Assembly (NCBI GenBank): GCA_003022005.1
Contig: PXRQ01000073.1
Coordinates: 1-28,710 of the forward strand
Reading direction: 5' to 3'
DNA from: Halobacteriales archaeon QS_5_70_15
Lineage (GTDB): Archaea > Halobacteriota > Halobacteria > Halobacteriales > Haloarculaceae
Length of the DNA: 28,710 nucleotides
Each line of letters starts with the position of its first letter. Positions within the stretch are counted from its first letter, which is position 1. A program made the translations under genes and the position numbers. Of this stretch, positions 16,052 to 24,899 are shown one piece after another. The notes under the pieces are model-generated. The model was not told where the DNA came from. It made no database searches and was given only the letters and a program-made list of their open reading frames with translations.

Positions 16052-17341
16052 ATGGACATCAGCGTCGTCGGCAGCGGGTACGTCGGTACGACCATCGCCG
16101 CCTGCCTCGCCGATCTCGGTCACGGCGTCACGAACGTCGACATCGATCGGGACGTCGTCGACAGCATCAACGCGGGCGAGTCGCCGATCCACGAGCCGGG
16201 GCTGGGCGAACCGGTGGCGGAACACGCCGGCGGGCGACTCCGCGCGACCACCGACTACGACGCCGTCGTCGGGACGGACCTCACGTTCGTCGCCCTGCCG
16301 ACCCCCTCCGACGAGGACGGGAGCGTCGACCTCTCGATCATTACCGGGGGGATGGAGTCGCTCGGCAAGGCGCTCGCGGCGAAGGCCGACCCGCACGTCG
16401 TGGTCGTCAAGAGCACCGTGGTTCCCGGCTCGACGGAGGACGTACTCGCCCCCGCGATGCGCCGCGCCGGCGCCGGCGAGAACGTCCACGTCGCGATGAA
16501 CCCCGAGTTCCTGCGGGAGGGCACCGCCGTCGAGGACTTCCTGGCCCCGGACAAACTCGTGGTCGGCACCGACTCCGGGTACGCCCGGGAGACCCTCGAG
16601 GCCGTCTTCGAGCCGCTGGTGGCACGGCTCGACCCCCGGCCGCCGCTCGTCGACACGGGGATCCGCGAGGCCGAGATGATCAAGTACGCGAACAACGCGT
16701 TCCTCGCGGCGAAGGTCAGCCTGATCAACGAGATCGGGAACGTTTGCAAGGCGTACGGCGTCGACGCCTACGAGGTCGCCGAGGCGATCGGTCTCGACCA
16801 CCGCATCGGCGAGCGGTTCCTGCGGTCGGGCGTCGGCTGGGGCGGGAGCTGTTTCCCGAAGGACGTCGCGGCGCTCGTCGCCGCCGGGGAGGAGGCCGGC
16901 TACGATCCGTCGCTGCTCGAGGCCGCCGTCGAGGTGAACGAGAAGCAGCCGCGACGGATGCTCGAACTCGCCGACCGGCACGTCGACCTGGAGGGGAAAC
17001 GTGCGGCGGTCCTCGGTCTCGCGTTCAAGCCCGGAACCGACGACGTGCGGAACTCCCGGGCGATACCGCTCATCGAGGGGCTCCGGGAGCGCGGCGCCGA
17101 CGTCGTCGGGTACGACCCCGTCGCCGCCGGGAACATGCGCGAGCGCCTCCCCGAGGTCACGTACGCGGGGTCGGCGGCGGCCGCGCTCGAGGGCGCACAC
17201 GCCGCGTTCGTCGTGACCGACTGGGACGAGTTCGCCGCGCTCGACGCGGCGTTCGACCGGATGGCCACGCCGGTCGTCGTCGACGGACGACGCGTCGTCG
17301 AGCGGCGCGACGGGATCACCTACGAGGGGCTGACCTGGTAG
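16052..17341 (+). CDS. UDP-glucose 6-dehydrogenase family protein
   Basis: This 429-residue NAD-dependent enzyme oxidises a UDP-sugar, most likely UDP-glucose, to the uronic acid. In haloarchaea the related AglM supplies glucuronic acid for N-glycosylation of the S-layer. The N-terminal Rossmann motif GSGYVG is at 7-12. [14 protein letters not shown] follows at about 81-94 and [14 protein letters not shown] at about 150-163. The catalytic region has Lys211 in [10 protein letters not shown] and Cys267 in [12 protein letters not shown]. The C-terminal domain has [24 protein letters not shown]-acetylmannosamine dehydrogenase is an alternative in the same superfamily; the overall motif spacing favours UDP-glucose. 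It is divergent from the HTH gene and convergent with the YjbQ gene. Confidence 0.9.
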   Translation: MDISVVGSGYVGTTIAACLADLGHGVTNVDIDRDVVDSINAGESPIHEPGLGEPVAEHAGGRLRATTDYDAVVGTDLTFVALPTPSDEDGSVDLSIITGGMESLGKALAAKADPHVVVVKSTVVPGSTEDVLAPAMRRAGAGENVHVAMNPEFLREGTAVEDFLAPDKLVVGTDSGYARETLEAVFEPLVARLDPRPPLVDTGIREAEMIKYANNAFLAAKVSLINEIGNVCKAYGVDAYEVAEAIGLDHRIGERFLRSGVGWGGSCFPKDVAALVAAGEEAGYDPSLLEAAVEVNEKQPRRMLELADRHVDLEGKRAAVLGLAFKPGTDDVRNSRAIPLIEGLRERGADVVGYDPVAAGNMRERLPEVTYAGSAAAALEGAHAAFVVTDWDEFAALDAAFDRMATPVVVDGRRVVERRDGITYEGLTW

Positions 17342-17389
17342 CGACGACTCCGGGCCGCCCCGCCCGTGCGAGCGTTCGTCGAGCGTGGC

Positions 17390-17773
17390 TCAACAGACCA
17401 CGTCGACGGTACGGGTCCGGGGACCGTCGCACTCGACGAGGAGGACGGACTGCCAGGTCCCCAGATCGAGTTCGCCCCCGGAGACGGGGACCGTCTCGCT
17501 CGGTCCGAGGAGGAGCGCCCGGAGGTGCGAGTCGGCATTACCGTCGAGCCGGTCGTGTGCCCACCCCTCGTCGGGGACGAGATCGCTCAGGAACGATACC
17601 ACGTCCTCGAGGAGCCGCGACTCGGCCTCGTTGACGACCACGCCGGCCGTCGTGTGTCTGACGAAGACCGTGCAGGTCCCCTCGGCGTCGTCCGGGAGCG
17701 CTCCCTCGATCCGGTCCGTCGCGTCGACGACGTCGAGCCGGTCGTCGGTCCGGACCTCGAAGCGTTCGCGCAT
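17390..17773 (-). CDS. YjbQ family protein (UPF0047; secondary thiamine-phosphate synthase type)
   Basis: This 127-residue beta-rich protein has the family signposts. These are FVRHTTAGVVVNEAESRLLE, then GNADSHLRALLLGPSETVPV, then LGTWQSVLLVECDGPRTRTV. The conserved His, Asp/Asn and His residues around HTTAG and DGNADSH form the putative metal or active site. Members have weak thiamine-phosphate synthase activity in E. coli tests, but the physiological role is not settled. The length is close to the usual 130-140. The start at 17773 is the only ATG giving the conserved N-terminus (MRERFEVRTDD). It converges on the UDP-glucose dehydrogenase gene with 48 bases between the stops. Confidence 0.9.
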   Translation of the reverse strand: MRERFEVRTDDRLDVVDATDRIEGALPDDAEGTCTVFVRHTTAGVVVNEAESRLLEDVVSFLSDLVPDEGWAHDRLDGNADSHLRALLLGPSETVPVSGGELDLGTWQSVLLVECDGPRTRTVDVVC

Positions 17774-17842
17774 ACCCGCCGGTCGCGGTCGATCCCCGTA
17801 GGTCTTCGGCGGGCCGACGGGTCCCCGGCACCGCATCGTCTC

Positions 17843-17919
17843 GTCCGGTCGTGCGCGACGGGTTAGCGGGAGCGCCCGACCGGGGCGACCGTCGGGTAAC
17901 GGACCCCGAACGACCGTAT
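17843..17919. repeat. Probable decayed copy of the 80-bp inverted-repeat element (copy 3)
   Basis: The left arm contains CGGTCGTGCG (17846-17855), identical to ten bases of the left arm of copy 1. The right arm ends with CGACCGTATCA (17911-17921), identical to the right end of copy 1 with its flank. The arms now pair over only seven bases (CGGTCGT with ACGACCG). A second inverted pair, CCCGAC (17875) with GTCGGG (17891), lies inside. As in copies 1 and 2 the end falls on the A of a TGA stop codon, here of the membrane winged-helix gene. Confidence 0.45.
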
Positions 17920-18485
17920 CAGTCCCGGATGCGCGAGAAGACGACACGGTCCTGCTGGCTGTAGACCTGGTAGGTCGCCGACCCCATCAGGAGGACGAAG
18001 AAGGCCGCGGCGACGACGGTGATCCCCGCGGCGGCGATCCCCGGAACCCCGAGCAGCACGGCGATGGTGGTGAGCATCCCGAGCATCCCGAGGGCGAAGT
18101 AGTACTCGCCCCAGGAGAGGCTGTACCGGGGGACGATCTCCATGTAGACCTCGACCTCCCGGACCCGCTCCTCGAGTTCCACGACCTTCGCGTCGGACTG
18201 GTAGGAGACGATGCCGAGCTGGTCGAGCTTCGGGAGGTGTGTCTGGTGGAGCGAGACGTAGACCGACTGGCGCTTGTCGCGGGGGGCCGGGTCCTGCCCG
18301 GTCTCGAGCGTGGCGACCTGCTCGGCCAGGTCCCGGACGCTCATCCGTTCCTCCTCGGCCTCCCGGAGACACTCGAGGGAGAGCCGGCGACGGTCGTTCC
18401 TGAGAACGTCGTGTATCTCGGTCTGGGCCAGCCCCGACTCCTCCGGTTTCGACCCCCCATGCTCCGACTCCAGTCGGTTCGACAC
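17919..18485 (-). CDS. Winged-helix protein with C-terminal membrane anchor (haloarchaeal DUF7344-like)
   Basis: This 188-residue protein has an N-terminal winged-helix domain at about 20-100 (EIHDVLRNDRRRLSLECLRE, then SVYVSLHQTHLPKLDQLGIV). A short charged helix lies at about 100-118, and two membrane segments at about 127-147 and 150-171. It ends in a charged cytoplasmic tail. Haloarchaea have many such membrane-tethered winged-helix proteins of unknown role; one-component membrane regulators are the usual guess. There is no ATG in frame at the right place. A GTG at 18485 fits a TTATTA on the minus strand at 18510-18516, about 28 bases upstream, giving a leaderless GTG start. Its TGA lies at the end of a decayed inverted-repeat element. 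Confidence 0.8.
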   Translation of the reverse strand: MSNRLESEHGGSKPEESGLAQTEIHDVLRNDRRRLSLECLREAEEERMSVRDLAEQVATLETGQDPAPRDKRQSVYVSLHQTHLPKLDQLGIVSYQSDAKVVELEERVREVEVYMEIVPRYSLSWGEYYFALGMLGMLTTIAVLLGVPGIAAAGITVVAAAFFVLLMGSATYQVYSQQDRVVFSRIRD

Positions 18486-18509
18486 GGCCGGAGGATTCGA
18501 TGTCGCCCC

Positions 18510-18516
18510 TAATAAC
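18510..18516 (-). promoter_or_regulatory. TATA-like promoter element of the membrane winged-helix gene
   Basis: The minus strand reads GTTATTA here, about 28 bases before the GTG at 18485, and is the main reason for choosing that start. Confidence 0.6.
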
Positions 18517-18673
18517 CCCGCTGGCCGTTCGCCCTCGTGAGAGGGGGTGAAGTCGGGGTCGGGACCGGACGACCCCGGGCGGTCCGAGGCGGGGGTGTCG
18601 GTGCGTGCGGACGGACTGCCCCGCGGGCGGACCGGCCGGGGTGACCGCTTGTAGACCGGCGCGACCGCCCGTA

Positions 18674-20665
18674 TCAGGCCAGCCACTCCTCGGGCTTGGT
18701 GTCGTAGTCGACGCCCGTCGCCGCGATGTCCTCGACGTCCTCCCACGGGAGGTCGTGGGTCTCGAAGCGCTCCCCGTCGTAGCGGACGAGTTTCCCCTTC
18801 TCCTCGGGTGTCGGCTCGCGGTCGCGGCGCCGTGCCACCTCGACGTCGTGGTCGTCGACCTCCTTGACGATGGTCTTCAGGTTGACGGGGCGGCCCCACA
18901 GCTCGAACACCCGTTCGAGCACCTGCTTCGCCTGCGGGAGGTCGAGCATCACGCCGTTGTAGTGGTGGGCCAGCAGCAGCTCGTTGCGGTTCTCGAAATT
19001 GCCGTCCTGCACGGTGATGGTCGGCTTGCCGAAGTTGGTGAACTGCAGCATCAGCTTCTTCTTCACGTCCTCGTAGTCCGTCGAGGTCACCCGGTAGTCC
19101 CGCGTCGTATGGGTGTACTCGTAGGTGAAGTAGTCGTTCTCGTCGACGAACTCCTGGGTGAGGAACTCGTCGAGAAACGTCACGTCGTTGTGGGACTCGC
19201 GGATCTCGCGCATCCGGTCCCACCCCCGCGAGCGGTCGACGTCCGCGACCGCGTCCTCGACGCTCGCGTACCGGTTCGTGTCGAACAGGTACCGTGCCGT
19301 GCGCTCGAGCTCGTTCTGGCCCACCCGCTTCAGGAACCCCCGGTTCTGCGGTCTGACCAGCGAGTAGTGGCGCTCGCAGAGCCCCTCGTAGGTGAGCACC
19401 TTCCAGGGGTACCGCTCGACGTCGACCTCGCCGGCCTCCGCACGCTCCAGGGCCTCGGCGTCGACCCGGGGGTCCTCGGGATCGAGCCGGTCGAGCGTCC
19501 CCGGGCGGACGTCGTCGACGGCGGGGTCGGGCTCAAGCAGGTCGAGCACCAGGTCCAGATCGACCGTCTCGTGGAAGTTCCGCCAGGTGATCCCCTCGAC
19601 CTTCAGCAGCCGCTCTACCACCTCCCGGCGGTTCGTGTAGTTCTCGACGTACGCCCAGAGCTCCATGCCCAGCTTGTAGGGGTTGAGTCCCGGGGAGCCG
19701 AGCACCTGGGCCATGTGGTCGGCGTAGGCGATGAACTCGTCGTCGCCGGCGAACCCCTCGTCGGTCATCATCCGGGACTCCCAGAGGGCGGCCCACCCCT
19801 CGTTCATCACCTTCGTCATCTTCTGGGGGGCGAAGTAGTACGCCTCCTTCCGGAGGACCTCGAGGATCTCCCGCTGCCACTCCTCGAACTCGACGGCGCG
19901 GTCGGCCTCCTCGTCGTACCGCTTGCCGTGCATCCGGAGGAACGCGAGCAGGTCCTTCTCGGGTTCGGCGGGGAAGGTGGGTCCGCCCTCCTCGTCACGC
20001 TGGCCCTCCAGCCACGCCTCGTCGAACACCTCCCGGCGGACCTCCTCGGAGAGGTCCAGGTCCCCGAGCTGCTCGTCGGGATCCTCGACCTCGGGCGGCT
20101 CGGCGGCCCACTCCTCGGCGGTCGTGAACGGCCGGTGCTGGTCGATGTTGTCCTCGAGACAGAGCGCGTGGTCGATCCACGCCTCGACGTCCTCGCGGTC
20201 GATCTCGGGGTCGTTCATGTACTCCCGGACCGTCTCCGCGTGGCGCTGGAGCATCGCCGCGGCGTCCGGGTCGTCGGCGAACAGGCCGAACCACTCGTTG
20301 TTCCTGAAGAAGTCGGCGTGGGCCTCGACGTGCGTGATGACCGCCTTCTGGTCCGCGAGGTCGTTCGACTCCTGGAGGAACGCGTGTGAGGGGTTGTCGT
20401 TGTTGACGATCTCGAAGGCCTTCCCGCCGAGGAACTGCCCCTGCTTCCGCTGCCGGTCGTACTGCATCCCCCACCGCCAGTGGGGGTAGCGGTGCTGGAA
20501 CCCCCCGTAGGCGATCAGCTCGTTCATCTCGTCGTAGTCGACGATCCAGTAGTTCACCGGGAACGGGTCGAGCCCGAGCTTCCGCGCGAGCTCGTTGGCC
20601 TTCCGGACCGGCTCCTCTAACCCCTCGGCGATGCGCTGTCTGTGTCTGCGTTCGGTGTCGCTCAT
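18674..20665 (-). CDS. SpoVR family protein
   Basis: This 663-residue protein is homologous to Bacillus SpoVR and E. coli YcgB. Signposts are NYWIVDYDEMNELIAYGGFQ, HRYPHWRWGMQYDRQ, VNNDNPSHAFLQESN and then VITHVEAHADFFRNNEWF near the N-terminus. GWAALWESRMM and GLNPYKLGMELW lie in the middle. FLTQEFVDENDYFTYEY and LLLAHHYNGVMLDLPQA lie in the C-terminal half. The biochemical activity is not established. In bacteria the gene is repeatedly linked to prkA and DUF444 genes and to stationary-phase or sporulation physiology. The start is two bases after the stop of the DUF444 gene, so both are on one transcript. Residues 183-235 form an acidic insert rich in Glu and Asp. Confidence 0.93.
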   Translation of the reverse strand: MSDTERRHRQRIAEGLEEPVRKANELARKLGLDPFPVNYWIVDYDEMNELIAYGGFQHRYPHWRWGMQYDRQRKQGQFLGGKAFEIVNNDNPSHAFLQESNDLADQKAVITHVEAHADFFRNNEWFGLFADDPDAAAMLQRHAETVREYMNDPEIDREDVEAWIDHALCLEDNIDQHRPFTTAEEWAAEPPEVEDPDEQLGDLDLSEEVRREVFDEAWLEGQRDEEGGPTFPAEPEKDLLAFLRMHGKRYDEEADRAVEFEEWQREILEVLRKEAYYFAPQKMTKVMNEGWAALWESRMMTDEGFAGDDEFIAYADHMAQVLGSPGLNPYKLGMELWAYVENYTNRREVVERLLKVEGITWRNFHETVDLDLVLDLLEPDPAVDDVRPGTLDRLDPEDPRVDAEALERAEAGEVDVERYPWKVLTYEGLCERHYSLVRPQNRGFLKRVGQNELERTARYLFDTNRYASVEDAVADVDRSRGWDRMREIRESHNDVTFLDEFLTQEFVDENDYFTYEYTHTTRDYRVTSTDYEDVKKKLMLQFTNFGKPTITVQDGNFENRNELLLAHHYNGVMLDLPQAKQVLERVFELWGRPVNLKTIVKEVDDHDVEVARRRDREPTPEEKGKLVRYDGERFETHDLPWEDVEDIAATGVDYDTKPEEWLA

Positions 20666-20667
20666 GG

Positions 20668-22008
20668 CTATGCCTCGGCCTCCATTGCCTCCTGCTCGGT
20701 GCTCAGTATCTCGTAGATGGCGTCGACCACGTCCGCCGGGCTGGTGACGTACGCCACGGCGACGTTCGAGGCGTCCTCGCGGCCGAAGTGCCGCTCGACC
20801 TCCTCGGCGTGGGTCGCGTTGATCGCGTTCCCGCTCGGCTGGGTCTCGACGTACGCGTGGAGGTTCGCCGGGATCTCCTCCATCAGCGGGATGACGCGGT
20901 CCTCCGTGTCGTTCGAGGAGTTCTCGGAGTCCCCCGCGGCGAACACGTACCGGTTCCACTCGCTCCAGGGGTACCGCTCCTCGAGGATCTCCCGTGCGAG
21001 CTCGTAGGCGCTGGAGATGCGCGTTCCCCCGCCCGAGCGGATGCCGAAGAACTCCTCGCGGTCGACCTCCCAGGCCTCGGCGTCGTGGGCGATGTAGACG
21101 AACTCGGCGTTGTCGTACTTGCCGGTCAGGTACCAGTCCAGCGGCGTGAACACCCGCTCGACGAGCTCGCGCTTCTTCTCGCGCATCGACCCCGAGACGT
21201 CGCGGATGTTCACGACGACGACGTTCTTCTCCCGCTCCTCGATGATCTCCGGGTAGCGGTAGCGCTCGTCCTCCCGGCGGAACGGGATCTGCTTGATCCC
21301 CTCCCGGCGGATGCGCGCGGCCGTCGACTCCTCCTCGACGTTCGCCTCCATCGCCTCGATGCTCTCCCACTTCGTCCGCTCCTCGCGGGGGAGGTCGTCG
21401 TAGGTGTCCTGGATCCACGCCCGGGAGACCGGGAGGTGGTTCCCGCGGGCCCACTCGTAGACCCGCTGTGGCCCCCAGCCGTCGACCTTCAGCGCCTCGC
21501 GGACGTACGCCTCGTCGAAGTCCATCGCGAGCTTGCGCTTCAGACCCTCTTTAAATAGCCGCTCGAAGTCCAGCGTGCTCGCGGGGCCGGTGCGCGTGAT
21601 GTCCGTGAAGTCCCCCTCCGTCTCCTCGATCACCTTCTTGCCCTTCGGTTCGAGGTCGAGCCCGAGTTCCTCGTCCAGCTCCTCGGCGAACTCCTCGGGG
21701 TCCATCTCGTAGTACTCGTGCTCGCCGCCCTCCTCGCCGGGCTCGCCGTCCTCGTCGCCGTCGCCCGGCTGGGGCTGTGGCTGGCCGACCGGCTGGCCCA
21801 CGTCGGGCGTGTCGCCGTCGCCCTGGCCGACCCCGCCCATGTCCCGCTGGTCGTAGGCGAACTCCGGCAGGTCGACGATCTTGATCGGGATCTTCACCTC
21901 ATCGGGCAGCGACTGCCCGAGGTCGCCGTACTGGATGAACTCCGAGAGGTCCTGTCTGCGTTCCTCGCCGACCTCGCGGTATCTCTCCAAGTCGTCTCTC
22001 AGTCCCAT
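20668..22008 (-). CDS. DUF444 (YeaH/YhbH) family protein with von Willebrand A-type domain
   Basis: This 446-residue protein is homologous to E. coli YeaH and Bacillus YhbH. The N-terminal part ([20 protein letters not shown]) leads to a Gly/Asp/Gln/Pro-rich low-complexity acidic linker at about 58-100. A helical domain follows (about 105-260). A von Willebrand-like domain has its metal-ion-dependent adhesion motif DVSGS at 270-274, with SGGGTR and GDSENSSND further on. The family works with PrkA kinases in stress responses, and YeaH partners YeaG in E. coli under nitrogen starvation. The molecular role is unknown. It is co-transcribed with spoVR. It is separated from the upstream prkA gene by 607 bases with no gene, and no strong promoter is visible before 22008. 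Confidence 0.93.
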   Translation of the reverse strand: MGLRDDLERYREVGEERRQDLSEFIQYGDLGQSLPDEVKIPIKIVDLPEFAYDQRDMGGVGQGDGDTPDVGQPVGQPQPQPGDGDEDGEPGEEGGEHEYYEMDPEEFAEELDEELGLDLEPKGKKVIEETEGDFTDITRTGPASTLDFERLFKEGLKRKLAMDFDEAYVREALKVDGWGPQRVYEWARGNHLPVSRAWIQDTYDDLPREERTKWESIEAMEANVEEESTAARIRREGIKQIPFRREDERYRYPEIIEEREKNVVVVNIRDVSGSMREKKRELVERVFTPLDWYLTGKYDNAEFVYIAHDAEAWEVDREEFFGIRSGGGTRISSAYELAREILEERYPWSEWNRYVFAAGDSENSSNDTEDRVIPLMEEIPANLHAYVETQPSGNAINATHAEEVERHFGREDASNVAVAYVTSPADVVDAIYEILSTEQEAMEAEA

Positions 22009-22615
22009 TACGTTCTAGCCTCTCTGTGTGTCGGTTCGCTCTGATTCGTCGGTCGGGGCATCGTTGACTGCTGGAACGCCTGGAACGCCCTCGCGCTCTC
22101 GTCGGCTGCGGCTCGCTGCGCGCTTCGCTCGCGCCGCTGGCGCTCACTGCAGTGCTTGCGTCGTGGTTCGAGAGACGCTTCGCGTCTCTCGTCATCACGA
22201 AACGGCTCCGCCGTTTCGAACGACCTCGCTCGACGAGACCGCTCGCCCTTTCCGAGTCCGCCAGGCAGCCCTGCCCTTCCCCGGCCTCGGACACGCTCGC
22301 TCATGCTCGCGGTCCTCGGCGGCCGAGCGGTTCGCTCGGTCCGGCCGTCGGACCGGCCTCGCGGCCGTCTCGTCGGCCGCGAACGGGGAAGGGCAGGCAC
22401 GCTCTCGCCCGACCGCCGGTGTCGCCGTTCCTGGCGGACTTCCGAAGGGCGAGGCCGCTGGGCGAAGCACGACGAAGTAAGCACCGGAGCGATCGAAGGG
22501 AGCGAGGAGCGCAGCGAGGCGCGCGAGTCCAGCGGCCGAGGGCTTCGGTAGGTGCTGCCGGTACTCCCGACGGCCTCCGGCACAGATCCATCGAAACCCG
22601 AGACGGATGAATCAC
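22009..22615. other. 607-bp non-coding, hairpin-dense gap inside the prkA-DUF444-spoVR set
   Basis: No supported gene. Perfect or near-perfect hairpins are packed here. GAGAGACGC-TTC-GCGTCTCTC lies at 22170-22190 and CGAAACGGC-TCC-GCCGTTTCG at 22198-22218. CCGAGCG-GTT-CGCTCGG is at 22323-22339 and CGGTCCG with CGGACCG at 22337-22355. Wider pairs are TGCCCTTCCCC (22272-22282) with GGGGAAGGGCA (22385-22395), and a 20-base imperfect pair at 22442-22461 and 22529-22548. The segment shares GGCTCGCTGCGCGC (22110), CGCTCACT (22141) and GTGCTTGCGTCG (22152), in the same order, with 28554-28594. Confidence 0.7.
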
Positions 22616-24898
22616 CTACTCCCATCTGTAGCTCACCTGGCTCATGACGTGCCTGCTGGTCAGTTCCGCGGAGGCCTCGCTGTAGTCGAACAGCTCCTGC
22701 ATGTTCCGGATGGTCCGCTCCTTCACCGTCTCCGTCTCCGTGCCAGAGGGCGGGTCGTCCCACTGGGCGGGGTCGAAGTCCTCGTGCGTTCTCCGGACGT
22801 CGTCCCAGTCGTGCCTCCCGAGGACGGCCTCGATCACCGGGATCTCCTTGGGGTTGACGTCGCCGGCGCGGAACTCCTCGTCGCGGGTGCGCCACGCGTG
22901 GCGGTTCAGCGCCGTCACGACCTTGTCCCGCCGGAACTCCTCGACGGACTGACCGGGGTCGGTCCCGTCGTAGTCGGCCTCGTCGAACCGACCGAGGTGC
23001 TCGACCTCGAACACCTTCAGCTTCAGCGGGTCCGGGTCGACGTACTCCCCGCGGTCGTTCTCGATCCGCTCGCCCTCGACCCACGCGTAGACGTGCTCGA
23101 TGTACTCCTCGACGGTGGCCTCGTCGACGCGCTTCTCGCGCATGATCGCCTCCAGCACGTCGTCCTCCTGCTCGGCGAACACGTGGTTCTTCACCGGGAC
23201 GAGCCGGTTCTCGAACTCCGTGCGCTCGCCCGGGGAGAAGACGGGGGCGTCACCCAGCCGCTCGGCCATCGCGTTCAGCACGTCGCGGGGCATGATCACG
23301 TCGCACACGTCCAGTTCCGGATGGTGGCGGTCCCCCTCCTCGTGGAGCAGGTCAGCGATGACGTCGCGGGTGTAGGTGACCGGGATGCCGGTCTCGCCGT
23401 CGCTCGCGTCGGGCGCGAAGTCGAACTCCTCCTTCTCCCGGCGCTCGTCGCCGTCCCGGAGGTAGCCCCGGTCGAAGACCATCGCCTTGTCCACCAGGTC
23501 CAGCCCGGGCGGGACGTCCTCGCCGTCGAGCCGCGAGACGACGGCGTAGAGCGCCGCCGCCTCGACGGCGTGGGGCGCGAGTTCCCGCTCGCGGACCTCC
23601 CGGCGGACGTCCCGCACCGAAACCGTCACCGGCTTGCGTATCTCCGCGGCCAGCTCCTCGTAGGAGTCGGCGGTCCACACCGCCGTCTCGTTGGTGAGTT
23701 CCCGCCGGACCAGCTCGGCCTCCAGCGAGAGGTTCGTCAGGTACGTGAACTCGTGTCTGTCGAGTCGCCGCTTGAGCGCCTTCAGCGGGTCCGACCCGGC
23801 ACGCTCGGCGTGCTGGTTCAGCTGGGCCTCCAGGTCGGGGTTCGAGATGATGATCATCTGCGTGTCGATGTCCATCCCGATCCCCTTGTCGAGCTTCACC
23901 GTCTCCTCGTCGGGGACGTTGAGCAGCTTCTGGAGCAGGTCTGCGTGCTGGGCCGCGTCCTCGACGATGGTCAGGAGGCCGTTGCCCTGCGAGAGCACGC
24001 CGTCGTAGCTGAACGCCTGGGGGTTCTTCCGCCCGCGCGAGCCGAGCTCGCGCAGCATCCCGTGCATCCACGAGCCGACGAGCCGCTCCTTGGGCGTCCC
24101 GTCGTCCTCGGAGTGGAGGACGCCGATCCCCTGGCCGACGTCGGCGACGTAGTTTTTCACCCGGAGGTGGCTCTCGTCGGCGACCGCCGAGAACAGCGCC
24201 TCCTCGCCCGCCCGCCGGTACTGCTCCTCGAGGTAGTCGTAGGCCTCCCGGGAGAAGGGATCGAGCCGGCCGTCGACGTGGATCGGGATGTGGTCGTCGA
24301 GCCGGTCGTTCAGTTCCCCCAGGAGCTCCTCGCGGACCGCCTCCGGGAACACCGTGAGCGGGTGGACCTGGACGGGGCTCTCGTACCAGTCGTCCTCGTC
24401 GGAGACCGGCGCGTCGCCGTAGGTCATCCCCGGGGCCGAGCCGGCGGCGCCGGCGACGTTCCACTCGACGGTGTAACGCCGCCCCTCGTCGGTCTTCGAG
24501 TACTCCCGCAGCCCGTTGATGAGACACCGCTTGAGCTCCGATTTCCCCGTAGCGGTGGGGCCGTCGAGCCAGATGATCTTCTCCTCCTTGCCCCGGCGGG
24601 CCGCGATCGAGCGGAGGTCGTCGACGAACCGGTTGAGTACCTCGGTGTTGCCGAGGATGGCGTGCTCGCCGTCGTTGTGCGGGTCGTCGAAGAAGCGGTA
24701 GCGCTCCTTCTCCTCGCCCTCCTCGACCACCCGTCGGGTTCCGGCGGCCTCGATGGCCTCCAGCAGGTACTTCGAGGCGTGGCTGGCGATGCGGGGGTTC
24801 TCGAACACCGCGTCGACGTACTCCCCGAGGCTCATCGGGGCCTCGTAGGTGTCCCGCAGCGACTCGTCCCCGCGACGGATGTAGTTCTCGCCGCTCAT
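22616..24898 (-). CDS. PrkA-type serine protein kinase/AAA protein, second paralogue
   Basis: This 760-residue protein is of the PrkA family, with an N-terminal AAA ATPase-like domain and a C-terminal PrkA kinase domain. The Walker A motif is GPTATGKS at 113-120 and is unusual for the family, which normally has GPVGxGKS. Other signposts are the FENPRIASHASKYL start, the IIWLDG strand, MIIISNPD (sensor region) and LKRRLDRHEFTYLTNLSL. The N-terminus of the protein starts one base after the stop of the neighbouring prkA paralogue. The two are therefore translationally coupled and probably act together or as a hetero-oligomer. It is more divergent from bacterial YeaG than its neighbour. Substrates are unknown. 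Confidence 0.9.
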   Translation of the reverse strand: MSGENYIRRGDESLRDTYEAPMSLGEYVDAVFENPRIASHASKYLLEAIEAAGTRRVVEEGEEKERYRFFDDPHNDGEHAILGNTEVLNRFVDDLRSIAARRGKEEKIIWLDGPTATGKSELKRCLINGLREYSKTDEGRRYTVEWNVAGAAGSAPGMTYGDAPVSDEDDWYESPVQVHPLTVFPEAVREELLGELNDRLDDHIPIHVDGRLDPFSREAYDYLEEQYRRAGEEALFSAVADESHLRVKNYVADVGQGIGVLHSEDDGTPKERLVGSWMHGMLRELGSRGRKNPQAFSYDGVLSQGNGLLTIVEDAAQHADLLQKLLNVPDEETVKLDKGIGMDIDTQMIIISNPDLEAQLNQHAERAGSDPLKALKRRLDRHEFTYLTNLSLEAELVRRELTNETAVWTADSYEELAAEIRKPVTVSVRDVRREVRERELAPHAVEAAALYAVVSRLDGEDVPPGLDLVDKAMVFDRGYLRDGDERREKEEFDFAPDASDGETGIPVTYTRDVIADLLHEEGDRHHPELDVCDVIMPRDVLNAMAERLGDAPVFSPGERTEFENRLVPVKNHVFAEQEDDVLEAIMREKRVDEATVEEYIEHVYAWVEGERIENDRGEYVDPDPLKLKVFEVEHLGRFDEADYDGTDPGQSVEEFRRDKVVTALNRHAWRTRDEEFRAGDVNPKEIPVIEAVLGRHDWDDVRRTHEDFDPAQWDDPPSGTETETVKERTIRNMQELFDYSEASAELTSRHVMSQVSYRWE

Positions 24899-24899
24899 C

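Noticed and set aside
22028..22610. Several overlapping frames in the 607-bp gap
   Set aside because: All are Arg/Ser/Pro-rich without domain features, and their sequence is made of hairpin arms. No frame is favoured.
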